From Curtobacterium sp. 9128 (GTDB lineage: Bacteria > Actinomycetota > Actinomycetes > Actinomycetales > Microbacteriaceae), in assembly GCF_900086645.1 (NCBI RefSeq), contig NZ_LT576451.1, forward strand, positions 3,844,001 through 3,908,000: a stretch of 64,000 nucleotides of DNA. Direction: 5' to 3'. Of this stretch, positions 1 to 9,658 are shown piece by piece. The notes under the pieces were generated by a model, which saw only the letters and a program-made list of their open reading frames with translations, was not told where the DNA came from and searched no databases. The position numbers and the translations under genes were made by a program. Position 1 is the first letter of the stretch; each line of letters begins with the position of its first letter.

Positions 1-292
1 CACTCGCGGTGCTTGTGTGCGCTGGCGGCAGCTAATTCCTCGCTTCCAGGTGGGCTGTAGCGATCAAATCGAGAGCCGGGGGTGCGCCTCGCAGCCGAGT
101 AACGATCGGGGCTTGGGTCGCTTTCGGCCTAGTCGCAGCCTTCTTCATGGTGACTGTTGTCCTCAACCTCTCTGGGATGTGGTGAGTTCGGACCGTCCGC
201 TCGCCGATCGACAGCCGGACGGTCGGGGCGCTGTGCCCCGCTTTCGTTGGCGCCGGTAACGGCGCCTCTCACGCCGGTATGGGTGGCCACTA
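1..292. other. Left edge, no definable gene
   Basis: No gene can be defined here. On the plus strand, one frame ends at a TAA at 33-35 after a short hydrophobic stretch, so a C-terminus running in from outside the window is possible. The same frame then stays open to a TGA near 181-183 and encodes a hydrophobic segment ending in VVLNLSGMW, which resembles one membrane helix, but it lacks a usable start codon. It could be a decayed membrane-protein fragment. The base composition is less GC-rich than the core genes to the right, in line with the accessory patch that follows. Confidence 0.3.
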
Positions 293-1228
293 TCAGCCGA
301 AAGCGCCTTGCAGAGCAAGTTCAGTGATCGCGGACACGACGCTGCTCGTTGCTGCCGTCAAAGCGGCACCACCAAGCTTTTCGGTCAAACTCCGGAGCTT
401 CCCGGTGCGTCGCAAGACTTCACCCGACTCAGCTCCCTCTGTAGTCATCGCGGCCTCGAGGTCTCGCACAGCAGCTTGGACATCAGCTTGATTTGACTGC
501 TCCAACTGATTTGCAGCCTTGGCTACCTCCTTGAGCAGGGTTACCGCATCCGCGATGCTCAGACCTGGGTTGGCCGACGACTGCCGCCCGATCGCCGTTG
601 GGCCGCTCTGCTGAAGCACTGTGGTGTTGTAGACATCACCCACATGCTCTCTCACCGCGGCGTCCACGCTTGCTCGCCCAGGCAACTCCGTTAGGGGAGT
701 GCTCGCTGTGAGGTCAGCGATCATATCGACAAGATTCGTGCGCACCTGCGCCAAAATCCCACTCAAGAAAGAGCCAGGGACAACAAACGCAAGCGAAACG
801 ACACTTTGATACGGCCCGAGTTCGCTGTTCCATACAGTCTGCGCCATCGCGAGGCCTGCGTGTCCAAAGTTGAGATGCTTTTGCTGCGCAAGCTGCGCCA
901 ACTCCTCAACCGGCTGCACGAACGAGATGAACTCCGGGACGTATTCTCGAGCCTTTGCCGGGACTTGAAGGAGGGCTAGATTCTGCCCTTTTGCCCAAGT
1001 ATTTCCACTCATCGAATCCATGACCATTGGCACTCCGTGGAGCTTTCGGTAAGCCGGAACGTCGTCACCCTCGGGCGGGTAGCCCTTGAGCTCAGCTCGC
1101 GCCCACGTCCTCAAAGACTCCGACCCAGTCTCGGCACCGAGCAAGAGACACTTTCGCAGCAGACCGGCCAATGACTCAGTCTCGTCGAGCATCACTTCGC
1201 GGAGGGAGCGAAGAAGAGGTTCGGTCAT
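293..1228 (-). CDS. AbiTii-domain protein, putative phage-defence protein
   Basis: A 311-residue protein whose N-terminal half matches what I know of the AbiTii domain, named after the lactococcal AbiT abortive-infection proteins. The visible signature is a run of leucines followed by RKCLLLGAETGSESLRTWA and then an ELKGY segment (residues about 20-50). The C-terminal third has alternating Ala/Glu/Leu helices (residues about 230-300) that may pack against a membrane or a partner. There is no signal peptide. The gene has lower GC and more varied codon use than the nrd genes to its right, which suggests recent acquisition. A role in abortive infection is inferred from the domain; the mechanism is unknown. 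Confidence 0.65.
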   Translation of the reverse strand: MTEPLLRSLREVMLDETESLAGLLRKCLLLGAETGSESLRTWARAELKGYPPEGDDVPAYRKLHGVPMVMDSMSGNTWAKGQNLALLQVPAKAREYVPEFISFVQPVEELAQLAQQKHLNFGHAGLAMAQTVWNSELGPYQSVVSLAFVVPGSFLSGILAQVRTNLVDMIADLTASTPLTELPGRASVDAAVREHVGDVYNTTVLQQSGPTAIGRQSSANPGLSIADAVTLLKEVAKAANQLEQSNQADVQAAVRDLEAAMTTEGAESGEVLRRTGKLRSLTEKLGGAALTAATSSVVSAITELALQGAFG

Positions 1229-1393
1229 GGTCGGATGCTATCCGTGACCACGGACATCCATGGCGGCACAATGAAGCGCATCCATGGGGCCACCGCTGCA
1301 TCGGTGATGCCTCTGCCTCAGTCCTCGAGGCGGCGAGGTCGCTGGCCTGCAAAGCGGATAGCGCCAGCGCCAGGAGCGATCCCGGCGTAGCGG

Positions 1394-1423
1394 GCGTCCG
1401 TTAGCCGGTCGCTCAACGGACGC
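1394..1423 (-). terminator. Hairpin downstream of the 174-aa membrane protein gene
   Basis: Perfect 9-bp arms, GCGTCCGTT and AACGGACGC, enclose a 12-nt loop. The hairpin lies about 65 bp past the stop of the minus-strand gene at 1489 and before the AbiTii gene, so it could end the upstream transcript or separate the two genes. There is no T-run, so the terminator role is tentative. Confidence 0.4.
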
Positions 1424-1488
1424 TCCGCGGCTCGTCGCTCAGCCCTACTTGCTCCGCTGACGAACTGAGTGCCAGCGAAGCGACGCCG

Positions 1489-2013
1489 TCAGCGGTGGCG
1501 TGCGTCAATCCGGTCGATAATCACCTGCAGCTCCCTACGGAGCTGCGCCGATCTGGTGATGAAGCCTCCTCGACGTTCGTCGAAGAGCGCAAACGCTGCA
1601 TCGACGTCTTCGCCGCTCCGCCAGAGGCCTTCGTTCTCGGGATCTTGTCGAGCCTCGTCCCACCACTCCCATGCGTTGATTGTCTCGACCCAATGAGCGC
1701 CCACGGTGTCGATCGACGTGGCTAGTTCACCGACCGCCTTGCGATCTTCGGCCGCTCGAAGCCGCGGGGCCAGGGCGTGCAGTCCATTCGTCTCGAACTC
1801 CGCGAAAATCGACGGAGGCTTCTCGAACTCATACGCCAACTGCGCCGAGCTCTCGGCATACTCCAGAGGCCGAAGCGCTGCGAACGCGATGTCGCGCACT
1901 TGCTCTTCGACTCGCATTCTCCGCTGCCTGCGAGACTCACGCCACGTGTAGAGGGCACTGCTCGCTGCCACGGCCAGCGCTAAAAACGCGATGCCGTTCG
2001 ATAGCCAATCCAC
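1489..2013 (-). CDS. Hypothetical single-pass membrane protein
   Basis: A 174-residue protein I do not recognise. Residues about 6-24 form one hydrophobic helix (FLALAVAASSALYTW), followed at once by a strongly basic stretch (RESRRQRRMR). This predicts an N-out, C-in anchor with a soluble cytoplasmic domain of about 140 residues rich in Glu, Ala and Trp, probably helical or coiled. It is encoded upstream of and in the same direction as the AbiTii gene, about 260 bp away, and has the same lower-GC look. The two may have arrived together, but nothing here proves that they work together. Confidence 0.6.
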   Translation of the reverse strand: MDWLSNGIAFLALAVAASSALYTWRESRRQRRMRVEEQVRDIAFAALRPLEYAESSAQLAYEFEKPPSIFAEFETNGLHALAPRLRAAEDRKAVGELATSIDTVGAHWVETINAWEWWDEARQDPENEGLWRSGEDVDAAFALFDERRGGFITRSAQLRRELQVIIDRIDARHR

Positions 2014-2241
2014 TCCGCCATCCCATCACGCGTCGCAGTAGCTGAGCCACGGCTGAATGTACGCATCTCAGCGCCGCCAAGGTGCTGGCGCAGCCTACGG
2101 CCGCGACTCCGACTTCACCGGCCGTCGCGATAGCCGGAAGACCAGCGGACTACCCGCTCAACGGCTCAGATTGTCGACGAGCCCCGTCTCAGATAGCCCG
2201 TCCGCTCCCGTTCTCGTTGACGGGACGACACACGGACACGG

Positions 2242-2274
2242 AAAACGCCCCGCCGGCCGAAGCCAACGGGGCGT
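2242..2274 (-). terminator. Intrinsic terminator of the nrdHIEF operon
   Basis: On the minus strand an 8-bp stem (ACGCCCCG / CGGGGCGT) is followed directly by TTTT, about 20 bp beyond the nrdF stop. This is a standard Rho-independent terminator for the ribonucleotide reductase operon. Confidence 0.8.
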
Positions 2275-2294
2275 CGCCACGAGTCAGATCAGGC

Positions 2295-3389
<1,095 letters not shown>

Positions 3390-3396
3390 TCAGCGA

Positions 3397-5550
3397 TCAG
3401 AGCATGCAGGAAACGCAGCCCTCGACCTCGGTGCCCTCGAGCGCGAGCTGGCGGAGACGGATGTAGTAGATCGTCTTGATGCCCTTGCGCCATGCGTAGA
3501 TCTGCGCCTTGTTTATGTCGCGCGTGGTGGCGGTGTCCTTGAAGAACAGTGTCAGGGACAGGCCCTGGTCCACGTGCTGCGTCGCCGCGGCGTAGGTGTC
3601 GATGATCTTCTCGGCACCGATCTCGTACGCGTCCTGGTAGTAGTCCAGGTTGTCGTTCGTCATGAACGGCGCCGGGTAGTAGACGCGACCGAGCTTGCCT
3701 TCCTTGCGGATCTCGATCTTCGACGCGATCGGGTGGATCGACGACGTGGAGTGGTTGATGTACGAGATCGAACCGGTCGGCGGCACGGCCTGCAGGTTCT
3801 GGTTGTAGATGCCGTGCTCCTGGATGGACGCCTTCAGCGCCTTCCAGTCGTCCTGCGTGGGGATCGCGATGCCGGCGTCAGCGAACAGCGACTCGACGCG
3901 CGAGGTCGCGGGCGCCCAGACGGCGTCGGTGTACTTGTCGAAGAACTCCCCCGACGCGTACTTCGAGTCGCGGAAGCCGTCGAAGGTCTCCCCGGTCTCG
4001 ATGGCGATGTTGTTCGAGGCGCGCAGGGCGTGGAACAGCACCGTGTAGAAGTAGATGTTCGTGAAGTCGATGCCCTCTTCGGAGCCGTAGTAGACGCGCT
4101 CACGAGCGAGGTAGCCGTGCAGGTTCATCTGGCCGAGGCCGATGGCGTGCGACTTGTCGTTGCCGTCCTCGACCGAACGCACCGAGTTGATGTGCGACAT
4201 CTGCGAGACCGAGGTCAGGCCGCGGATGGCGGTCTCGATGGTCTTGCCGAAGTCCGGCGAGTCCATCGTCAGCGCGATGTTCAGCGACCCGAGGTTGCAG
4301 GAGATGTCCTTGCCGATCTCCTTGTAGGACAGGTCCTCGTTGAAGGTCGTCGGGGTGTTGACCTGCAGGATCTCCGAGCACAGGTTGGACATGTTGATCC
4401 GGCCCTTGATCGGGTTCGCCTTGTTCACCGTGTCCTCGAACACGATGTACGGGTAGCCCGACTCGAACTGGATCTCCGCGATGGTCTGGAAGAAGTCGCG
4501 CGCCTTGATCTTCGTCTTCTTGATACGCGAGTCGTCGACCATCTCGCGGTACTTCTCGGAGATCGGGACGTCGCCGAAGGGCACGCCGTAGACCTTCTCG
4601 ACGTCGTACGGCGAGAAGAGGTACATGTCCTCGTTGTTCTTCGCGAGCTCGAACGTGATGTCCGGCACGACGACGCCGAGGGACAGCGTCTTGATGCGGA
4701 TCTTCTCGTCGGCGTTCTCGCGCTTGGTGTCGAGGAACCGCATGATGTCCGGGTGGTGCGCCGACAGGTACACGGCGCCGGCGCCCTGGCGAGCACCGAG
4801 CTGGTTGGCGTACGAGAAGGAGTCTTCCAGCAGCTTCATCACGGGGATGATGCCGGAGGACTGGTTCTCGATCTGCTTGATCGGGGCGCCGGCCTCGCGG
4901 ATGTTGGAGAGCAGCAGGGCCACGCCGCCGCCGCGCTTCGAGAGCTGCAGCGAGGAGTTGATGCCGCGCGAGATCGACTCCATGTTGTCCTCGATGCGGA
5001 GGAGGAAGCAGGAGACGAGCTCGCCGCGCTGCGCCTTCGCGGTGTTGAGGAACGTCGGGGTCGCTGGCTGGAAACGGCCGGCGATGATCTCCTCGACGAG
5101 GTCGATCGCGAGCTGCTCGTTGCCCTGCGCGAGCCCGAGCGCGGTCATCACGACGCGGTCCTCGAAGCGCTCCAGGTAGCGCTTGCCGTCGAACGTCTTG
5201 AGCGTGTACGAGGTGTAGTACTTGAACGCACCGAGGAAGGTCTGGAACCGGAACTTCTTCGAGTAGGCCAGGTCGTTGAGCTTCTGGATGAAGTCCAGCG
5301 AGTACTGGTCGATCGTCGCCTGCTCGTAGTACTCGTTCTCGACCAGGTAGTCCAGCCGCTCCTTCAGGTTGTGGAAGAAGACGGTGTTCTGGTTGACGTG
5401 CTGCAGGAAGAACTGCTTGGCGGCTTCCCGGTCCTTGTCGAACTGGATGTTGCCGTCCGCGTCGTAGAGGTTGAGCATCGCGTTGAGGGAGTGGTAGTCC
5501 ATCCCCGTCGTCGGCGACGTCAGATCGACGTCTGCAACTGCTGCGTCCAA
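3397..5550 (-). CDS. nrdE: Class Ib ribonucleoside-diphosphate reductase, alpha subunit
   Basis: NrdE (717 aa) is the catalytic subunit that turns NDPs into dNDPs. Visible landmarks are [15 protein letters not shown] with the first active-site Cys, [14 protein letters not shown] with the Asn-Cys-Glu catalytic set, the [18 protein letters not shown] loop, and the redox-active C-terminal CVSCML that is re-reduced by NrdH. The drawn start is a TTG at 5550 with AGGA upstream; it overlaps the 3' end of nrdI by 31 bp. An ATG at 5502 ([14 protein letters not shown]) begins where family homology is strongest and is an alternative. It has no N-terminal ATP-cone, as expected for class Ib. Confidence 0.95.
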   Translation of the reverse strand: MDAAVADVDLTSPTTGMDYHSLNAMLNLYDADGNIQFDKDREAAKQFFLQHVNQNTVFFHNLKERLDYLVENEYYEQATIDQYSLDFIQKLNDLAYSKKFRFQTFLGAFKYYTSYTLKTFDGKRYLERFEDRVVMTALGLAQGNEQLAIDLVEEIIAGRFQPATPTFLNTAKAQRGELVSCFLLRIEDNMESISRGINSSLQLSKRGGGVALLLSNIREAGAPIKQIENQSSGIIPVMKLLEDSFSYANQLGARQGAGAVYLSAHHPDIMRFLDTKRENADEKIRIKTLSLGVVVPDITFELAKNNEDMYLFSPYDVEKVYGVPFGDVPISEKYREMVDDSRIKKTKIKARDFFQTIAEIQFESGYPYIVFEDTVNKANPIKGRINMSNLCSEILQVNTPTTFNEDLSYKEIGKDISCNLGSLNIALTMDSPDFGKTIETAIRGLTSVSQMSHINSVRSVEDGNDKSHAIGLGQMNLHGYLARERVYYGSEEGIDFTNIYFYTVLFHALRASNNIAIETGETFDGFRDSKYASGEFFDKYTDAVWAPATSRVESLFADAGIAIPTQDDWKALKASIQEHGIYNQNLQAVPPTGSISYINHSTSSIHPIASKIEIRKEGKLGRVYYPAPFMTNDNLDYYQDAYEIGAEKIIDTYAAATQHVDQGLSLTLFFKDTATTRDINKAQIYAWRKGIKTIYYIRLRQLALEGTEVEGCVSCML

Positions 5551-5936
5551 AATGCATCCAATCCTGAGTTGACCGCCTGCACGTCGTCAGGCGTTCCGAA
5601 GAGTTCGAATCGATAGAGCACGGGGACGTGGCACTTCTGTGCGATGACGTCCCCCGCGAGGCCGTACGCCTCGCCGAAGTTCGTGTTGCCGCCGACGATG
5701 ACTCCCCGGATCAGTGACCGGTTGCGTTCGTCGTTGAGGAACTTGATGACCTGCTTGGGGACCGCCCCGTCGCCGTTGCCGCCCCCGTAGGTGGGCAGCA
5801 CGAGGACGTACGGTTCGTCCACGTGGAGGAACGGTTCGCTCGGGTAGAGCGGGATCCGGTCAGCATCGCGACCGAGCTTCTCGATGAAGCGTGCGGTGTA
5901 CCCGGACACGCTCGAGAAGTAGACGAGTCGGCTCAT
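5520..5936 (-). CDS. nrdI: Ribonucleotide reductase stimulatory flavodoxin
   Basis: NrdI (138 aa) is the FMN flavodoxin that makes the oxidant used to assemble the Mn2-Tyr cofactor of NrdF. The FMN-binding features are visible: an opening [13 protein letters not shown] loop, the [14 protein letters not shown] segment in the middle, and [15 protein letters not shown] near the flavin. Length and motifs match the family. It starts at an ATG with a purine-rich GGAGCGCACC just ahead. The gene sits between nrdH and nrdE in the usual order, and its end overlaps the nrdE start as drawn. Confidence 0.93.
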   Translation of the reverse strand: MSRLVYFSSVSGYTARFIEKLGRDADRIPLYPSEPFLHVDEPYVLVLPTYGGGNGDGAVPKQVIKFLNDERNRSLIRGVIVGGNTNFGEAYGLAGDVIAQKCHVPVLYRFELFGTPDDVQAVNSGLDAFWTQQLQTSI

Positions 5937-5994
5937 GGTGCGCTCCTTACGACAAGGTGCGTGGCTGACGGACCGGAGGGTGTCTGCGGGTCGT

Positions 5995-6023
5995 GATCCG
6001 AGCCTCCTGAGCGGGCTCGGATC
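5995..6023. repeat. Hairpin between nrdH and nrdI
   Basis: Arms GATCCGAGCC and GGCTCGGATC (10 bp, perfect) flank a short loop that contains TCCTGAGCG. It shares the GAGCCTCC core with repeat family 1 and may be a diverged copy. It lies in the 101-bp gap between nrdH and nrdI, where it could stabilise or attenuate the transcript. Confidence 0.55.
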
Positions 6024-6037
6024 GACCACCCGGCGGA

Positions 6038-6271
6038 CTAGGCCAGTTCGGCGCTGAGCGTCGCGATCTTGTCGGGGCGGAAGCCCGACCAGTGGTCGTC
6101 GTCCGTGACGACGACGGGCGCCTGCAGGTAGCCGAGGCTCTTGACGTGCTCGAGCGCTGCTTCGTCCGTCGAGACGTCGTGCACTTCGTACTGGATGCCC
6201 TTGTTGTCGAGCGCGCGGTACGTCGCGGTGCACTGGACGCAGGACGGCTTGGTGTAGACGGTGACGGCCAT
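6038..6271 (-). CDS. nrdH: Glutaredoxin-like electron donor NrdH
   Basis: NrdH (77 aa) is the small thioredoxin-fold protein that passes electrons from thioredoxin reductase to NrdE. The redox motif CVQC sits at residues 11-14 ([10 protein letters not shown]). The C-terminal SGFRPDKI segment is the NrdH family mark that separates it from true glutaredoxins. The ATG at 6271 is preceded by a strong GGGGAG ribosome site. It is the first gene of the nrdHIEF operon, with the NrdR boxes about 100 bp upstream. Confidence 0.95.
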   Translation of the reverse strand: MAVTVYTKPSCVQCTATYRALDNKGIQYEVHDVSTDEAALEHVKSLGYLQAPVVVTDDDHWSGFRPDKIATLSAELA

Positions 6272-6368
6272 GATCTCCCCTGGTTCTTGCTGGTTGTTTC
6301 GTGCTGTGGAGGTGGTGCTGATGCCTGTGCGCAGACGTGTCCGGGAAGGGGCCGCTGCGATGGACTCC

Positions 6369-6416
6369 ACACTACATCTAGTGGCCGACCACGGCACCGA
6401 CCACAAGAGGAAGTGT
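6369..6416 (-). promoter_or_regulatory. Tandem NrdR boxes upstream of nrdH
   Basis: Two 16-bp sites, ACACTACATCTAGTGG at 6369-6384 and (reverse complement) ACACTTCCTCTTGTGG at 6401-6416, fit the known NrdR box consensus of ACAC, an AT-rich middle and GTG(T/G). Their starts are 32 bp apart, about three helical turns, which is the classic spacing for cooperative NrdR binding. They lie 98-145 bp upstream of nrdH. NrdR should repress this operon when dATP/ATP is bound. Confidence 0.85.
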
Positions 6417-6659
6417 TACAGCCGTGTAGTTCTCCACAACGCCCTCCACAGTCTGTGGATTCCCGCGAGCCCCGTGATTCCGCCAGTCTGCGGCCGACCA
6501 CCGACATTTCCCCACACCCGTGGACAGCCTCGATCCACATGTGTGGAATGAGCGCATCGGCGTGTCGCCGTCGTGCCGGATCGGGGTCGCGGCCGAGGCC
6601 TCCCCCGGACGGGTGACACCCGACCCACGGACCTCCCGTCCGGTCCGTACACTCGACCC

Positions 6660-7865
6660 GTGAGCGCGTACGGCAACCTGCTGAAGACCCCCGGTGTCGG
6701 CCGAGTGATCGCTGCGCAGCTCACGGCGAGGTTCCCGTTCGGGATGCTCTCGCTCGCCTACCTGCTGCACGTCGAGCACGTGTTCCACTCGTACGGATCC
6801 GCTGGTCTCGTGCTCGCGACGACGAGCGTCGGGCAGGCCATCGCGGGACCGCTCACCAGCCGGTGGATGGGCAGCTGGGGCATGCGCCCGGTCCTCATCC
6901 TCACGAGTCTCGTCGCGCTCGCCAGCATGGGCGTCATCGCGTTCGTGCTGATGCCGCTGTGGGCCTACGTCGTGATCGGGTTCATCGGCGGTCTGGCCGT
7001 CCCACCCGTGCAGCCGGCCGTCCGCACCATCTACCCGAAGATGGTCACGTCGACGCAGCTGACACCCCTGTTCTCCCTCGACGCCAGTGCGCAGGAGCTC
7101 ATCTGGGTCGCCGGCCCGGTCATCACCACGTTCGTCGCGACGCAGATCGGCACGGTCGAGGCGATCGTCCTCGCGATGGTGTTCCTCGTCGTCGGCGGCG
7201 TGTGGTTCATCGCCTCCCCCGAGCTCGGCCGCGTCCGCATCCCCCGCTCCAAGCGCGCGTTCGGCGTGGTGCTCAAGCGCCCGTCCGTCGTGGTCGCCAC
7301 CCTGACCGGCATGCTCCTCATCGGTGCGTGCGCCGCGGTCGAGGCCGGGGTCACCAGCGCGTTCGGCGAGGGCAGCCCGAACGCCGGCATCGTCCTGGCG
7401 ATCTTCGCGATCGGCTCCCTGGTCGGCGGTCTGGCGTTCGGCCACCGTCCGATCTCGCCGAACACGCTGTGGACCCGCATGCTCATCGTCTTCATCGGCC
7501 TGGGGCTCGCCACGTTCGGCACCGGGTTCTGGTGGCTGTCGTTCGCGCTCCTCATCGCCGGTGGTGGGATCGCGCCCGCACTCGCGGTGATGTTCGGCTC
7601 GGTGTCGGCGACGGTGAAGTTCTCGGACACGGCAGAGGCGTACGGCTGGATGGGGACGGGGCAGCTCATCGGCGCTGCGCTCGGTTCCGCGGTGGCCGGG
7701 TTCCTCATCGACCTGCACGGTGCGACGGGCGGCATGCTCGTCGGGGCCGCTGCGGCGTTCGTGGGCGTGCTGCTGCCGCTGTTCGCGAAGCGGTGGCTCC
7801 CCGACCTGCGTGGTCGCGACGCGAGCCCCATCCCCGACACCGAGCCGGTGAACATCCCGACGTAG
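6660..7865 (+). CDS. MFS transporter
   Basis: A 401-residue integral membrane protein with about twelve hydrophobic helices and the layout of the major facilitator superfamily. Residues about 53-75 (VGQAIAGPLTSRWMGSWGMR) resemble the loop 2-3 signature of MFS drug or metabolite exporters. The start is a GTG at 6660 (VSAYGNLLKTPGVGR), because upstream in-frame sequence codes for unlikely Arg/Pro-rich residues. It runs alone on the plus strand, divergent from the nrd operon. The substrate cannot be read from the sequence. Repeat family 2 lies just downstream. Confidence 0.85.
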   Translation: MSAYGNLLKTPGVGRVIAAQLTARFPFGMLSLAYLLHVEHVFHSYGSAGLVLATTSVGQAIAGPLTSRWMGSWGMRPVLILTSLVALASMGVIAFVLMPLWAYVVIGFIGGLAVPPVQPAVRTIYPKMVTSTQLTPLFSLDASAQELIWVAGPVITTFVATQIGTVEAIVLAMVFLVVGGVWFIASPELGRVRIPRSKRAFGVVLKRPSVVVATLTGMLLIGACAAVEAGVTSAFGEGSPNAGIVLAIFAIGSLVGGLAFGHRPISPNTLWTRMLIVFIGLGLATFGTGFWWLSFALLIAGGGIAPALAVMFGSVSATVKFSDTAEAYGWMGTGQLIGAALGSAVAGFLIDLHGATGGMLVGAAAAFVGVLLPLFAKRWLPDLRGRDASPIPDTEPVNIPT

Positions 7866-7935
7866 GGGCGCTGTGCTGCCCCGCCCCGTCCCCGGTCCCC
7901 GGCCCCGTCCCCGGCGGTGGCGTTGGGCCATTTCA

Positions 7936-8027
7936 CGCGTAGGAAGCGGAATGGAGCGTAGTCGGTCGGAACTTCCGACCTCCTACGCGCGATTCGGCTT
8001 CCTAATGCAGGCGTTGTGGGTCGGAAC
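7936..8027. repeat. Dispersed repeat family 2, copy 1
   Basis: This about 90-bp intergenic block matches 25902-25999. The two share an identical core TTCCGACCTCCTACGCGCG, a following GATTC(G/C)GCTTCC and a terminal GTTGTGGGTC(G/A)GAA. The copy here has lost part of the left arm of the palindrome seen in copy 2. Both copies sit about 70-80 bp downstream of a plus-strand MFS gene. Confidence 0.75.
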
Positions 8028-8073
8028 GAGCGTCCTCCACAGCGATGCGCGCCGGTCCGGTTCTCCACGGAAC

Positions 8074-8100
8074 GGACTGGAGGCTCGGCTCGGCCCCGCC
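8074..8100. repeat. Repeat family 1, half-element upstream of the aldo/keto reductase gene
   Basis: GGACTGGAGGCTCGGCTCGG followed by CCCCGCC, without a matching right arm. The same 23-bp block with one change occurs in reverse orientation inside argJ (54117-54139). It ends about 20 bp before the start codon of the next gene. Confidence 0.65.
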
Positions 8101-8120
8101 TCGACCGGCAGGATGGACGC

Positions 8121-8939
8121 ATGGTCACCTCCATCCCCCTCCGCGACGGTCGTTCCGTCCCCGCCATCGGGTTCGGCGTGTACAAGGTCGACGACGCCGA
8201 AGCCGAGACTGCGGTCGGAACCGCACTCGACAGCGGATACCGCCACGTCGACACCGCCGAGATGTACGGCAACGAGAGAGGCGTCGGGAAGGCGATCCGG
8301 GCCTCCAGGCTGGACCGTGACGACGTCTTCGTGACCACCAAGGTGTGGAACAGCAACCAGGGGCGCGACGCGACCCTGCGGGCGTTCGACGCCAGCCTCG
8401 ACCGGCTCGGGCTCGACGCGGTGGACCTGTACCTGATCCACTGGCCGGCCGCGGCGAACGACCGCTACGTCGAGACCTGGCGGACGCTGGTCGAGCTGCG
8501 GGAGTCCGGGCGGGCGCGCAGCGTCGGGGTCTCGAACTTCCAGGTGCCCCATCTGGAGCGGATCATCGCGGAGACCGGTGAGGTCCCGGCGGTGAACCAG
8601 GTCGAGCGACACCCGTGGCTGCCGCAGCGGGAGCTCATCGCCTTCCACGAGCAGCACGACATCGTGACGGAAGCGTGGTCGCCGCTCGGTCGTGGGCGAC
8701 TCATGGACGAACCGGTGCTCGCGGGGATCGCGGCGACGCACGGGGTGAGCGTGGCGCAGGTGCTCGTGCGGTGGAACGTGCAGCAGTCCGTCGTGGTGCT
8801 GCCGAAGTCGGTCACGCCCTCACGCATCGCGTCGAACATCGACGTGGACGGCTTCGCACTGACGGACGACGAACTCGCGGCGATCGCCGGGCTGGAGTCG
8901 GGCGATCGGACGGGGTCGCACCCCGACTCGGTCTCCTAG
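8121..8939 (+). CDS. Aldo/keto reductase
   Basis: A 272-residue NADPH-dependent oxidoreductase of the aldo/keto reductase superfamily, similar in layout to the 2,5-diketo-D-gluconate reductases. The catalytic tetrad is readable: Asp and Tyr in DTAEMYGNE, Lys in VTTKVWN and His in LIHWP. The cofactor phosphate-binding segment VVLPKSVTPSRIASN is near the C-terminus. I chose the ATG at 8121 (MVTSIPLRDG), where family similarity begins. Its last four bases overlap the end of the convergent gene at 8936. The natural substrate is not predictable. Confidence 0.9.
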   Translation: MVTSIPLRDGRSVPAIGFGVYKVDDAEAETAVGTALDSGYRHVDTAEMYGNERGVGKAIRASRLDRDDVFVTTKVWNSNQGRDATLRAFDASLDRLGLDAVDLYLIHWPAAANDRYVETWRTLVELRESGRARSVGVSNFQVPHLERIIAETGEVPAVNQVERHPWLPQRELIAFHEQHDIVTEAWSPLGRGRLMDEPVLAGIAATHGVSVAQVLVRWNVQQSVVVLPKSVTPSRIASNIDVDGFALTDDELAAIAGLESGDRTGSHPDSVS

Positions 8940-9157
8940 CCGCGGCGGTCGTCCTCGGATTGCCACGGCAGGTGCAGGTCCTCTGGTGCCGGCTCGACGT
9001 CGCCGGCGTCGTCCGCACCGCCGGTGCCCGGAGCCGCGGTGACCTTCGAGGGGTCGATACCGTCCGCGCGCAGGTCGTCGTCGTCGCGCTGCAGATGCTG
9101 CGACGCCTCGGTCTCGCGCTCGCTCGACGGGCTGTACGCGGTGTCGTCGTTGCTCAT
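8936..9157 (-). CDS. Small acidic hypothetical protein
   Basis: A 73-residue, Asp/Glu-rich protein with no hydrophobic segment and no motif I recognise; it is probably disordered. The end reads PEDLHLPWQSEDDRRG. Similar short acidic proteins are common in Microbacteriaceae. The ATG start and low-complexity acidic composition support real coding, but the function is unknown. It converges on and overlaps the aldo/keto reductase stop by 4 bp. Confidence 0.55.
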   Translation of the reverse strand: MSNDDTAYSPSSERETEASQHLQRDDDDLRADGIDPSKVTAAPGTGGADDAGDVEPAPEDLHLPWQSEDDRRG

Positions 9158-9203
9158 GTCCGTGACGGTAGCCCGCGGTACCTGGCGGGCTGCTCGGCAG
9201 GGA

Positions 9204-9425
9204 TCAGCGCTCGGGCAGCACGCCGGAAAACGCCAGGACCGCGATGACCGTCCCGAGGACGGCGAGGAAGATGCCGATGACCCGCACGAACCGCGGCGTG
9301 ATCGGTCGGCCGTTCATGAACTCGTCGCCGCCGATGGACTGCGCCCAACGGTTGAACACCGCGATCGTGATGCCCCAGAGTGCGACCACCACCGCCCCGA
9401 TGCCGAACCAGGTCACCGGGGTCAT
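9204..9425 (-). CDS. Small two-helix membrane protein
   Basis: A 73-residue protein with hydrophobic helices at about residues 4-24 (WFGIGAVVVALWGITIAVF) and 48-68 (VIGIFLAVLGTVIAVLAF). A short polar loop containing GGDEFMNGRPITPRFVR joins them. No function is known to me. Its ATG overlaps the stop of the gene at 9422 in an ATGA, so the two small membrane proteins are translationally coupled. Confidence 0.65.
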   Translation of the reverse strand: MTPVTWFGIGAVVVALWGITIAVFNRWAQSIGGDEFMNGRPITPRFVRVIGIFLAVLGTVIAVLAFSGVLPER

Positions 9426-9658
9426 CGACCGCGCCGCCTGGCGAGCTGCTGCCGCAGGTTCCGGATGAACACGACCTCCAGGGTGACCGCGATCGCCGTG
9501 AGGAACACCGCGAACGCGATGTGTGCGAGGTCGTGACCTTGCGTCACGGTGATCACGGGGAGCGCCACCACCAGACCGGCGCACACGACGACGTTGAACC
9601 ACGCTCCGATGACTCCTCCGGGAGTCCGACCTGAGCGTTCCATCCATGGGATCGGCAT
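9422..9658 (-). CDS. Small two-helix membrane protein
   Basis: About 78 residues with two hydrophobic helices (around residues 16-36 and 44-64) and a basic tail (RNLRQQLARRRGR). The start is uncertain. The ATG at 9658 (MPIPWMERS), the ATG at 9643 (MERSGRT) and a GTG at 9667 are all possible, and none has a strong ribosome site. It is the first gene of a two-gene unit with the coupled membrane protein at 9204, and is divergent from rnhA. The function is unknown. Confidence 0.6.
   Translation of the reverse strand: MPIPWMERSGRTPGGVIGAWFNVVVCAGLVVALPVITVTQGHDLAHIAFAVFLTAIAVTLEVVFIRNLRQQLARRRGR

Noticed and set aside
6430-6548. A replication origin
   Set aside because: There are DnaA-like boxes, but no dnaA/dnaN neighbours and no AT-rich unwinding region. 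It is kept only as a possible regulatory cluster.
6378-8356. Long minus-strand frames over the MFS gene and beyond
   Set aside because: Their composition is Arg/His/Asp-rich without any domain, while the plus strand holds a clear transporter.
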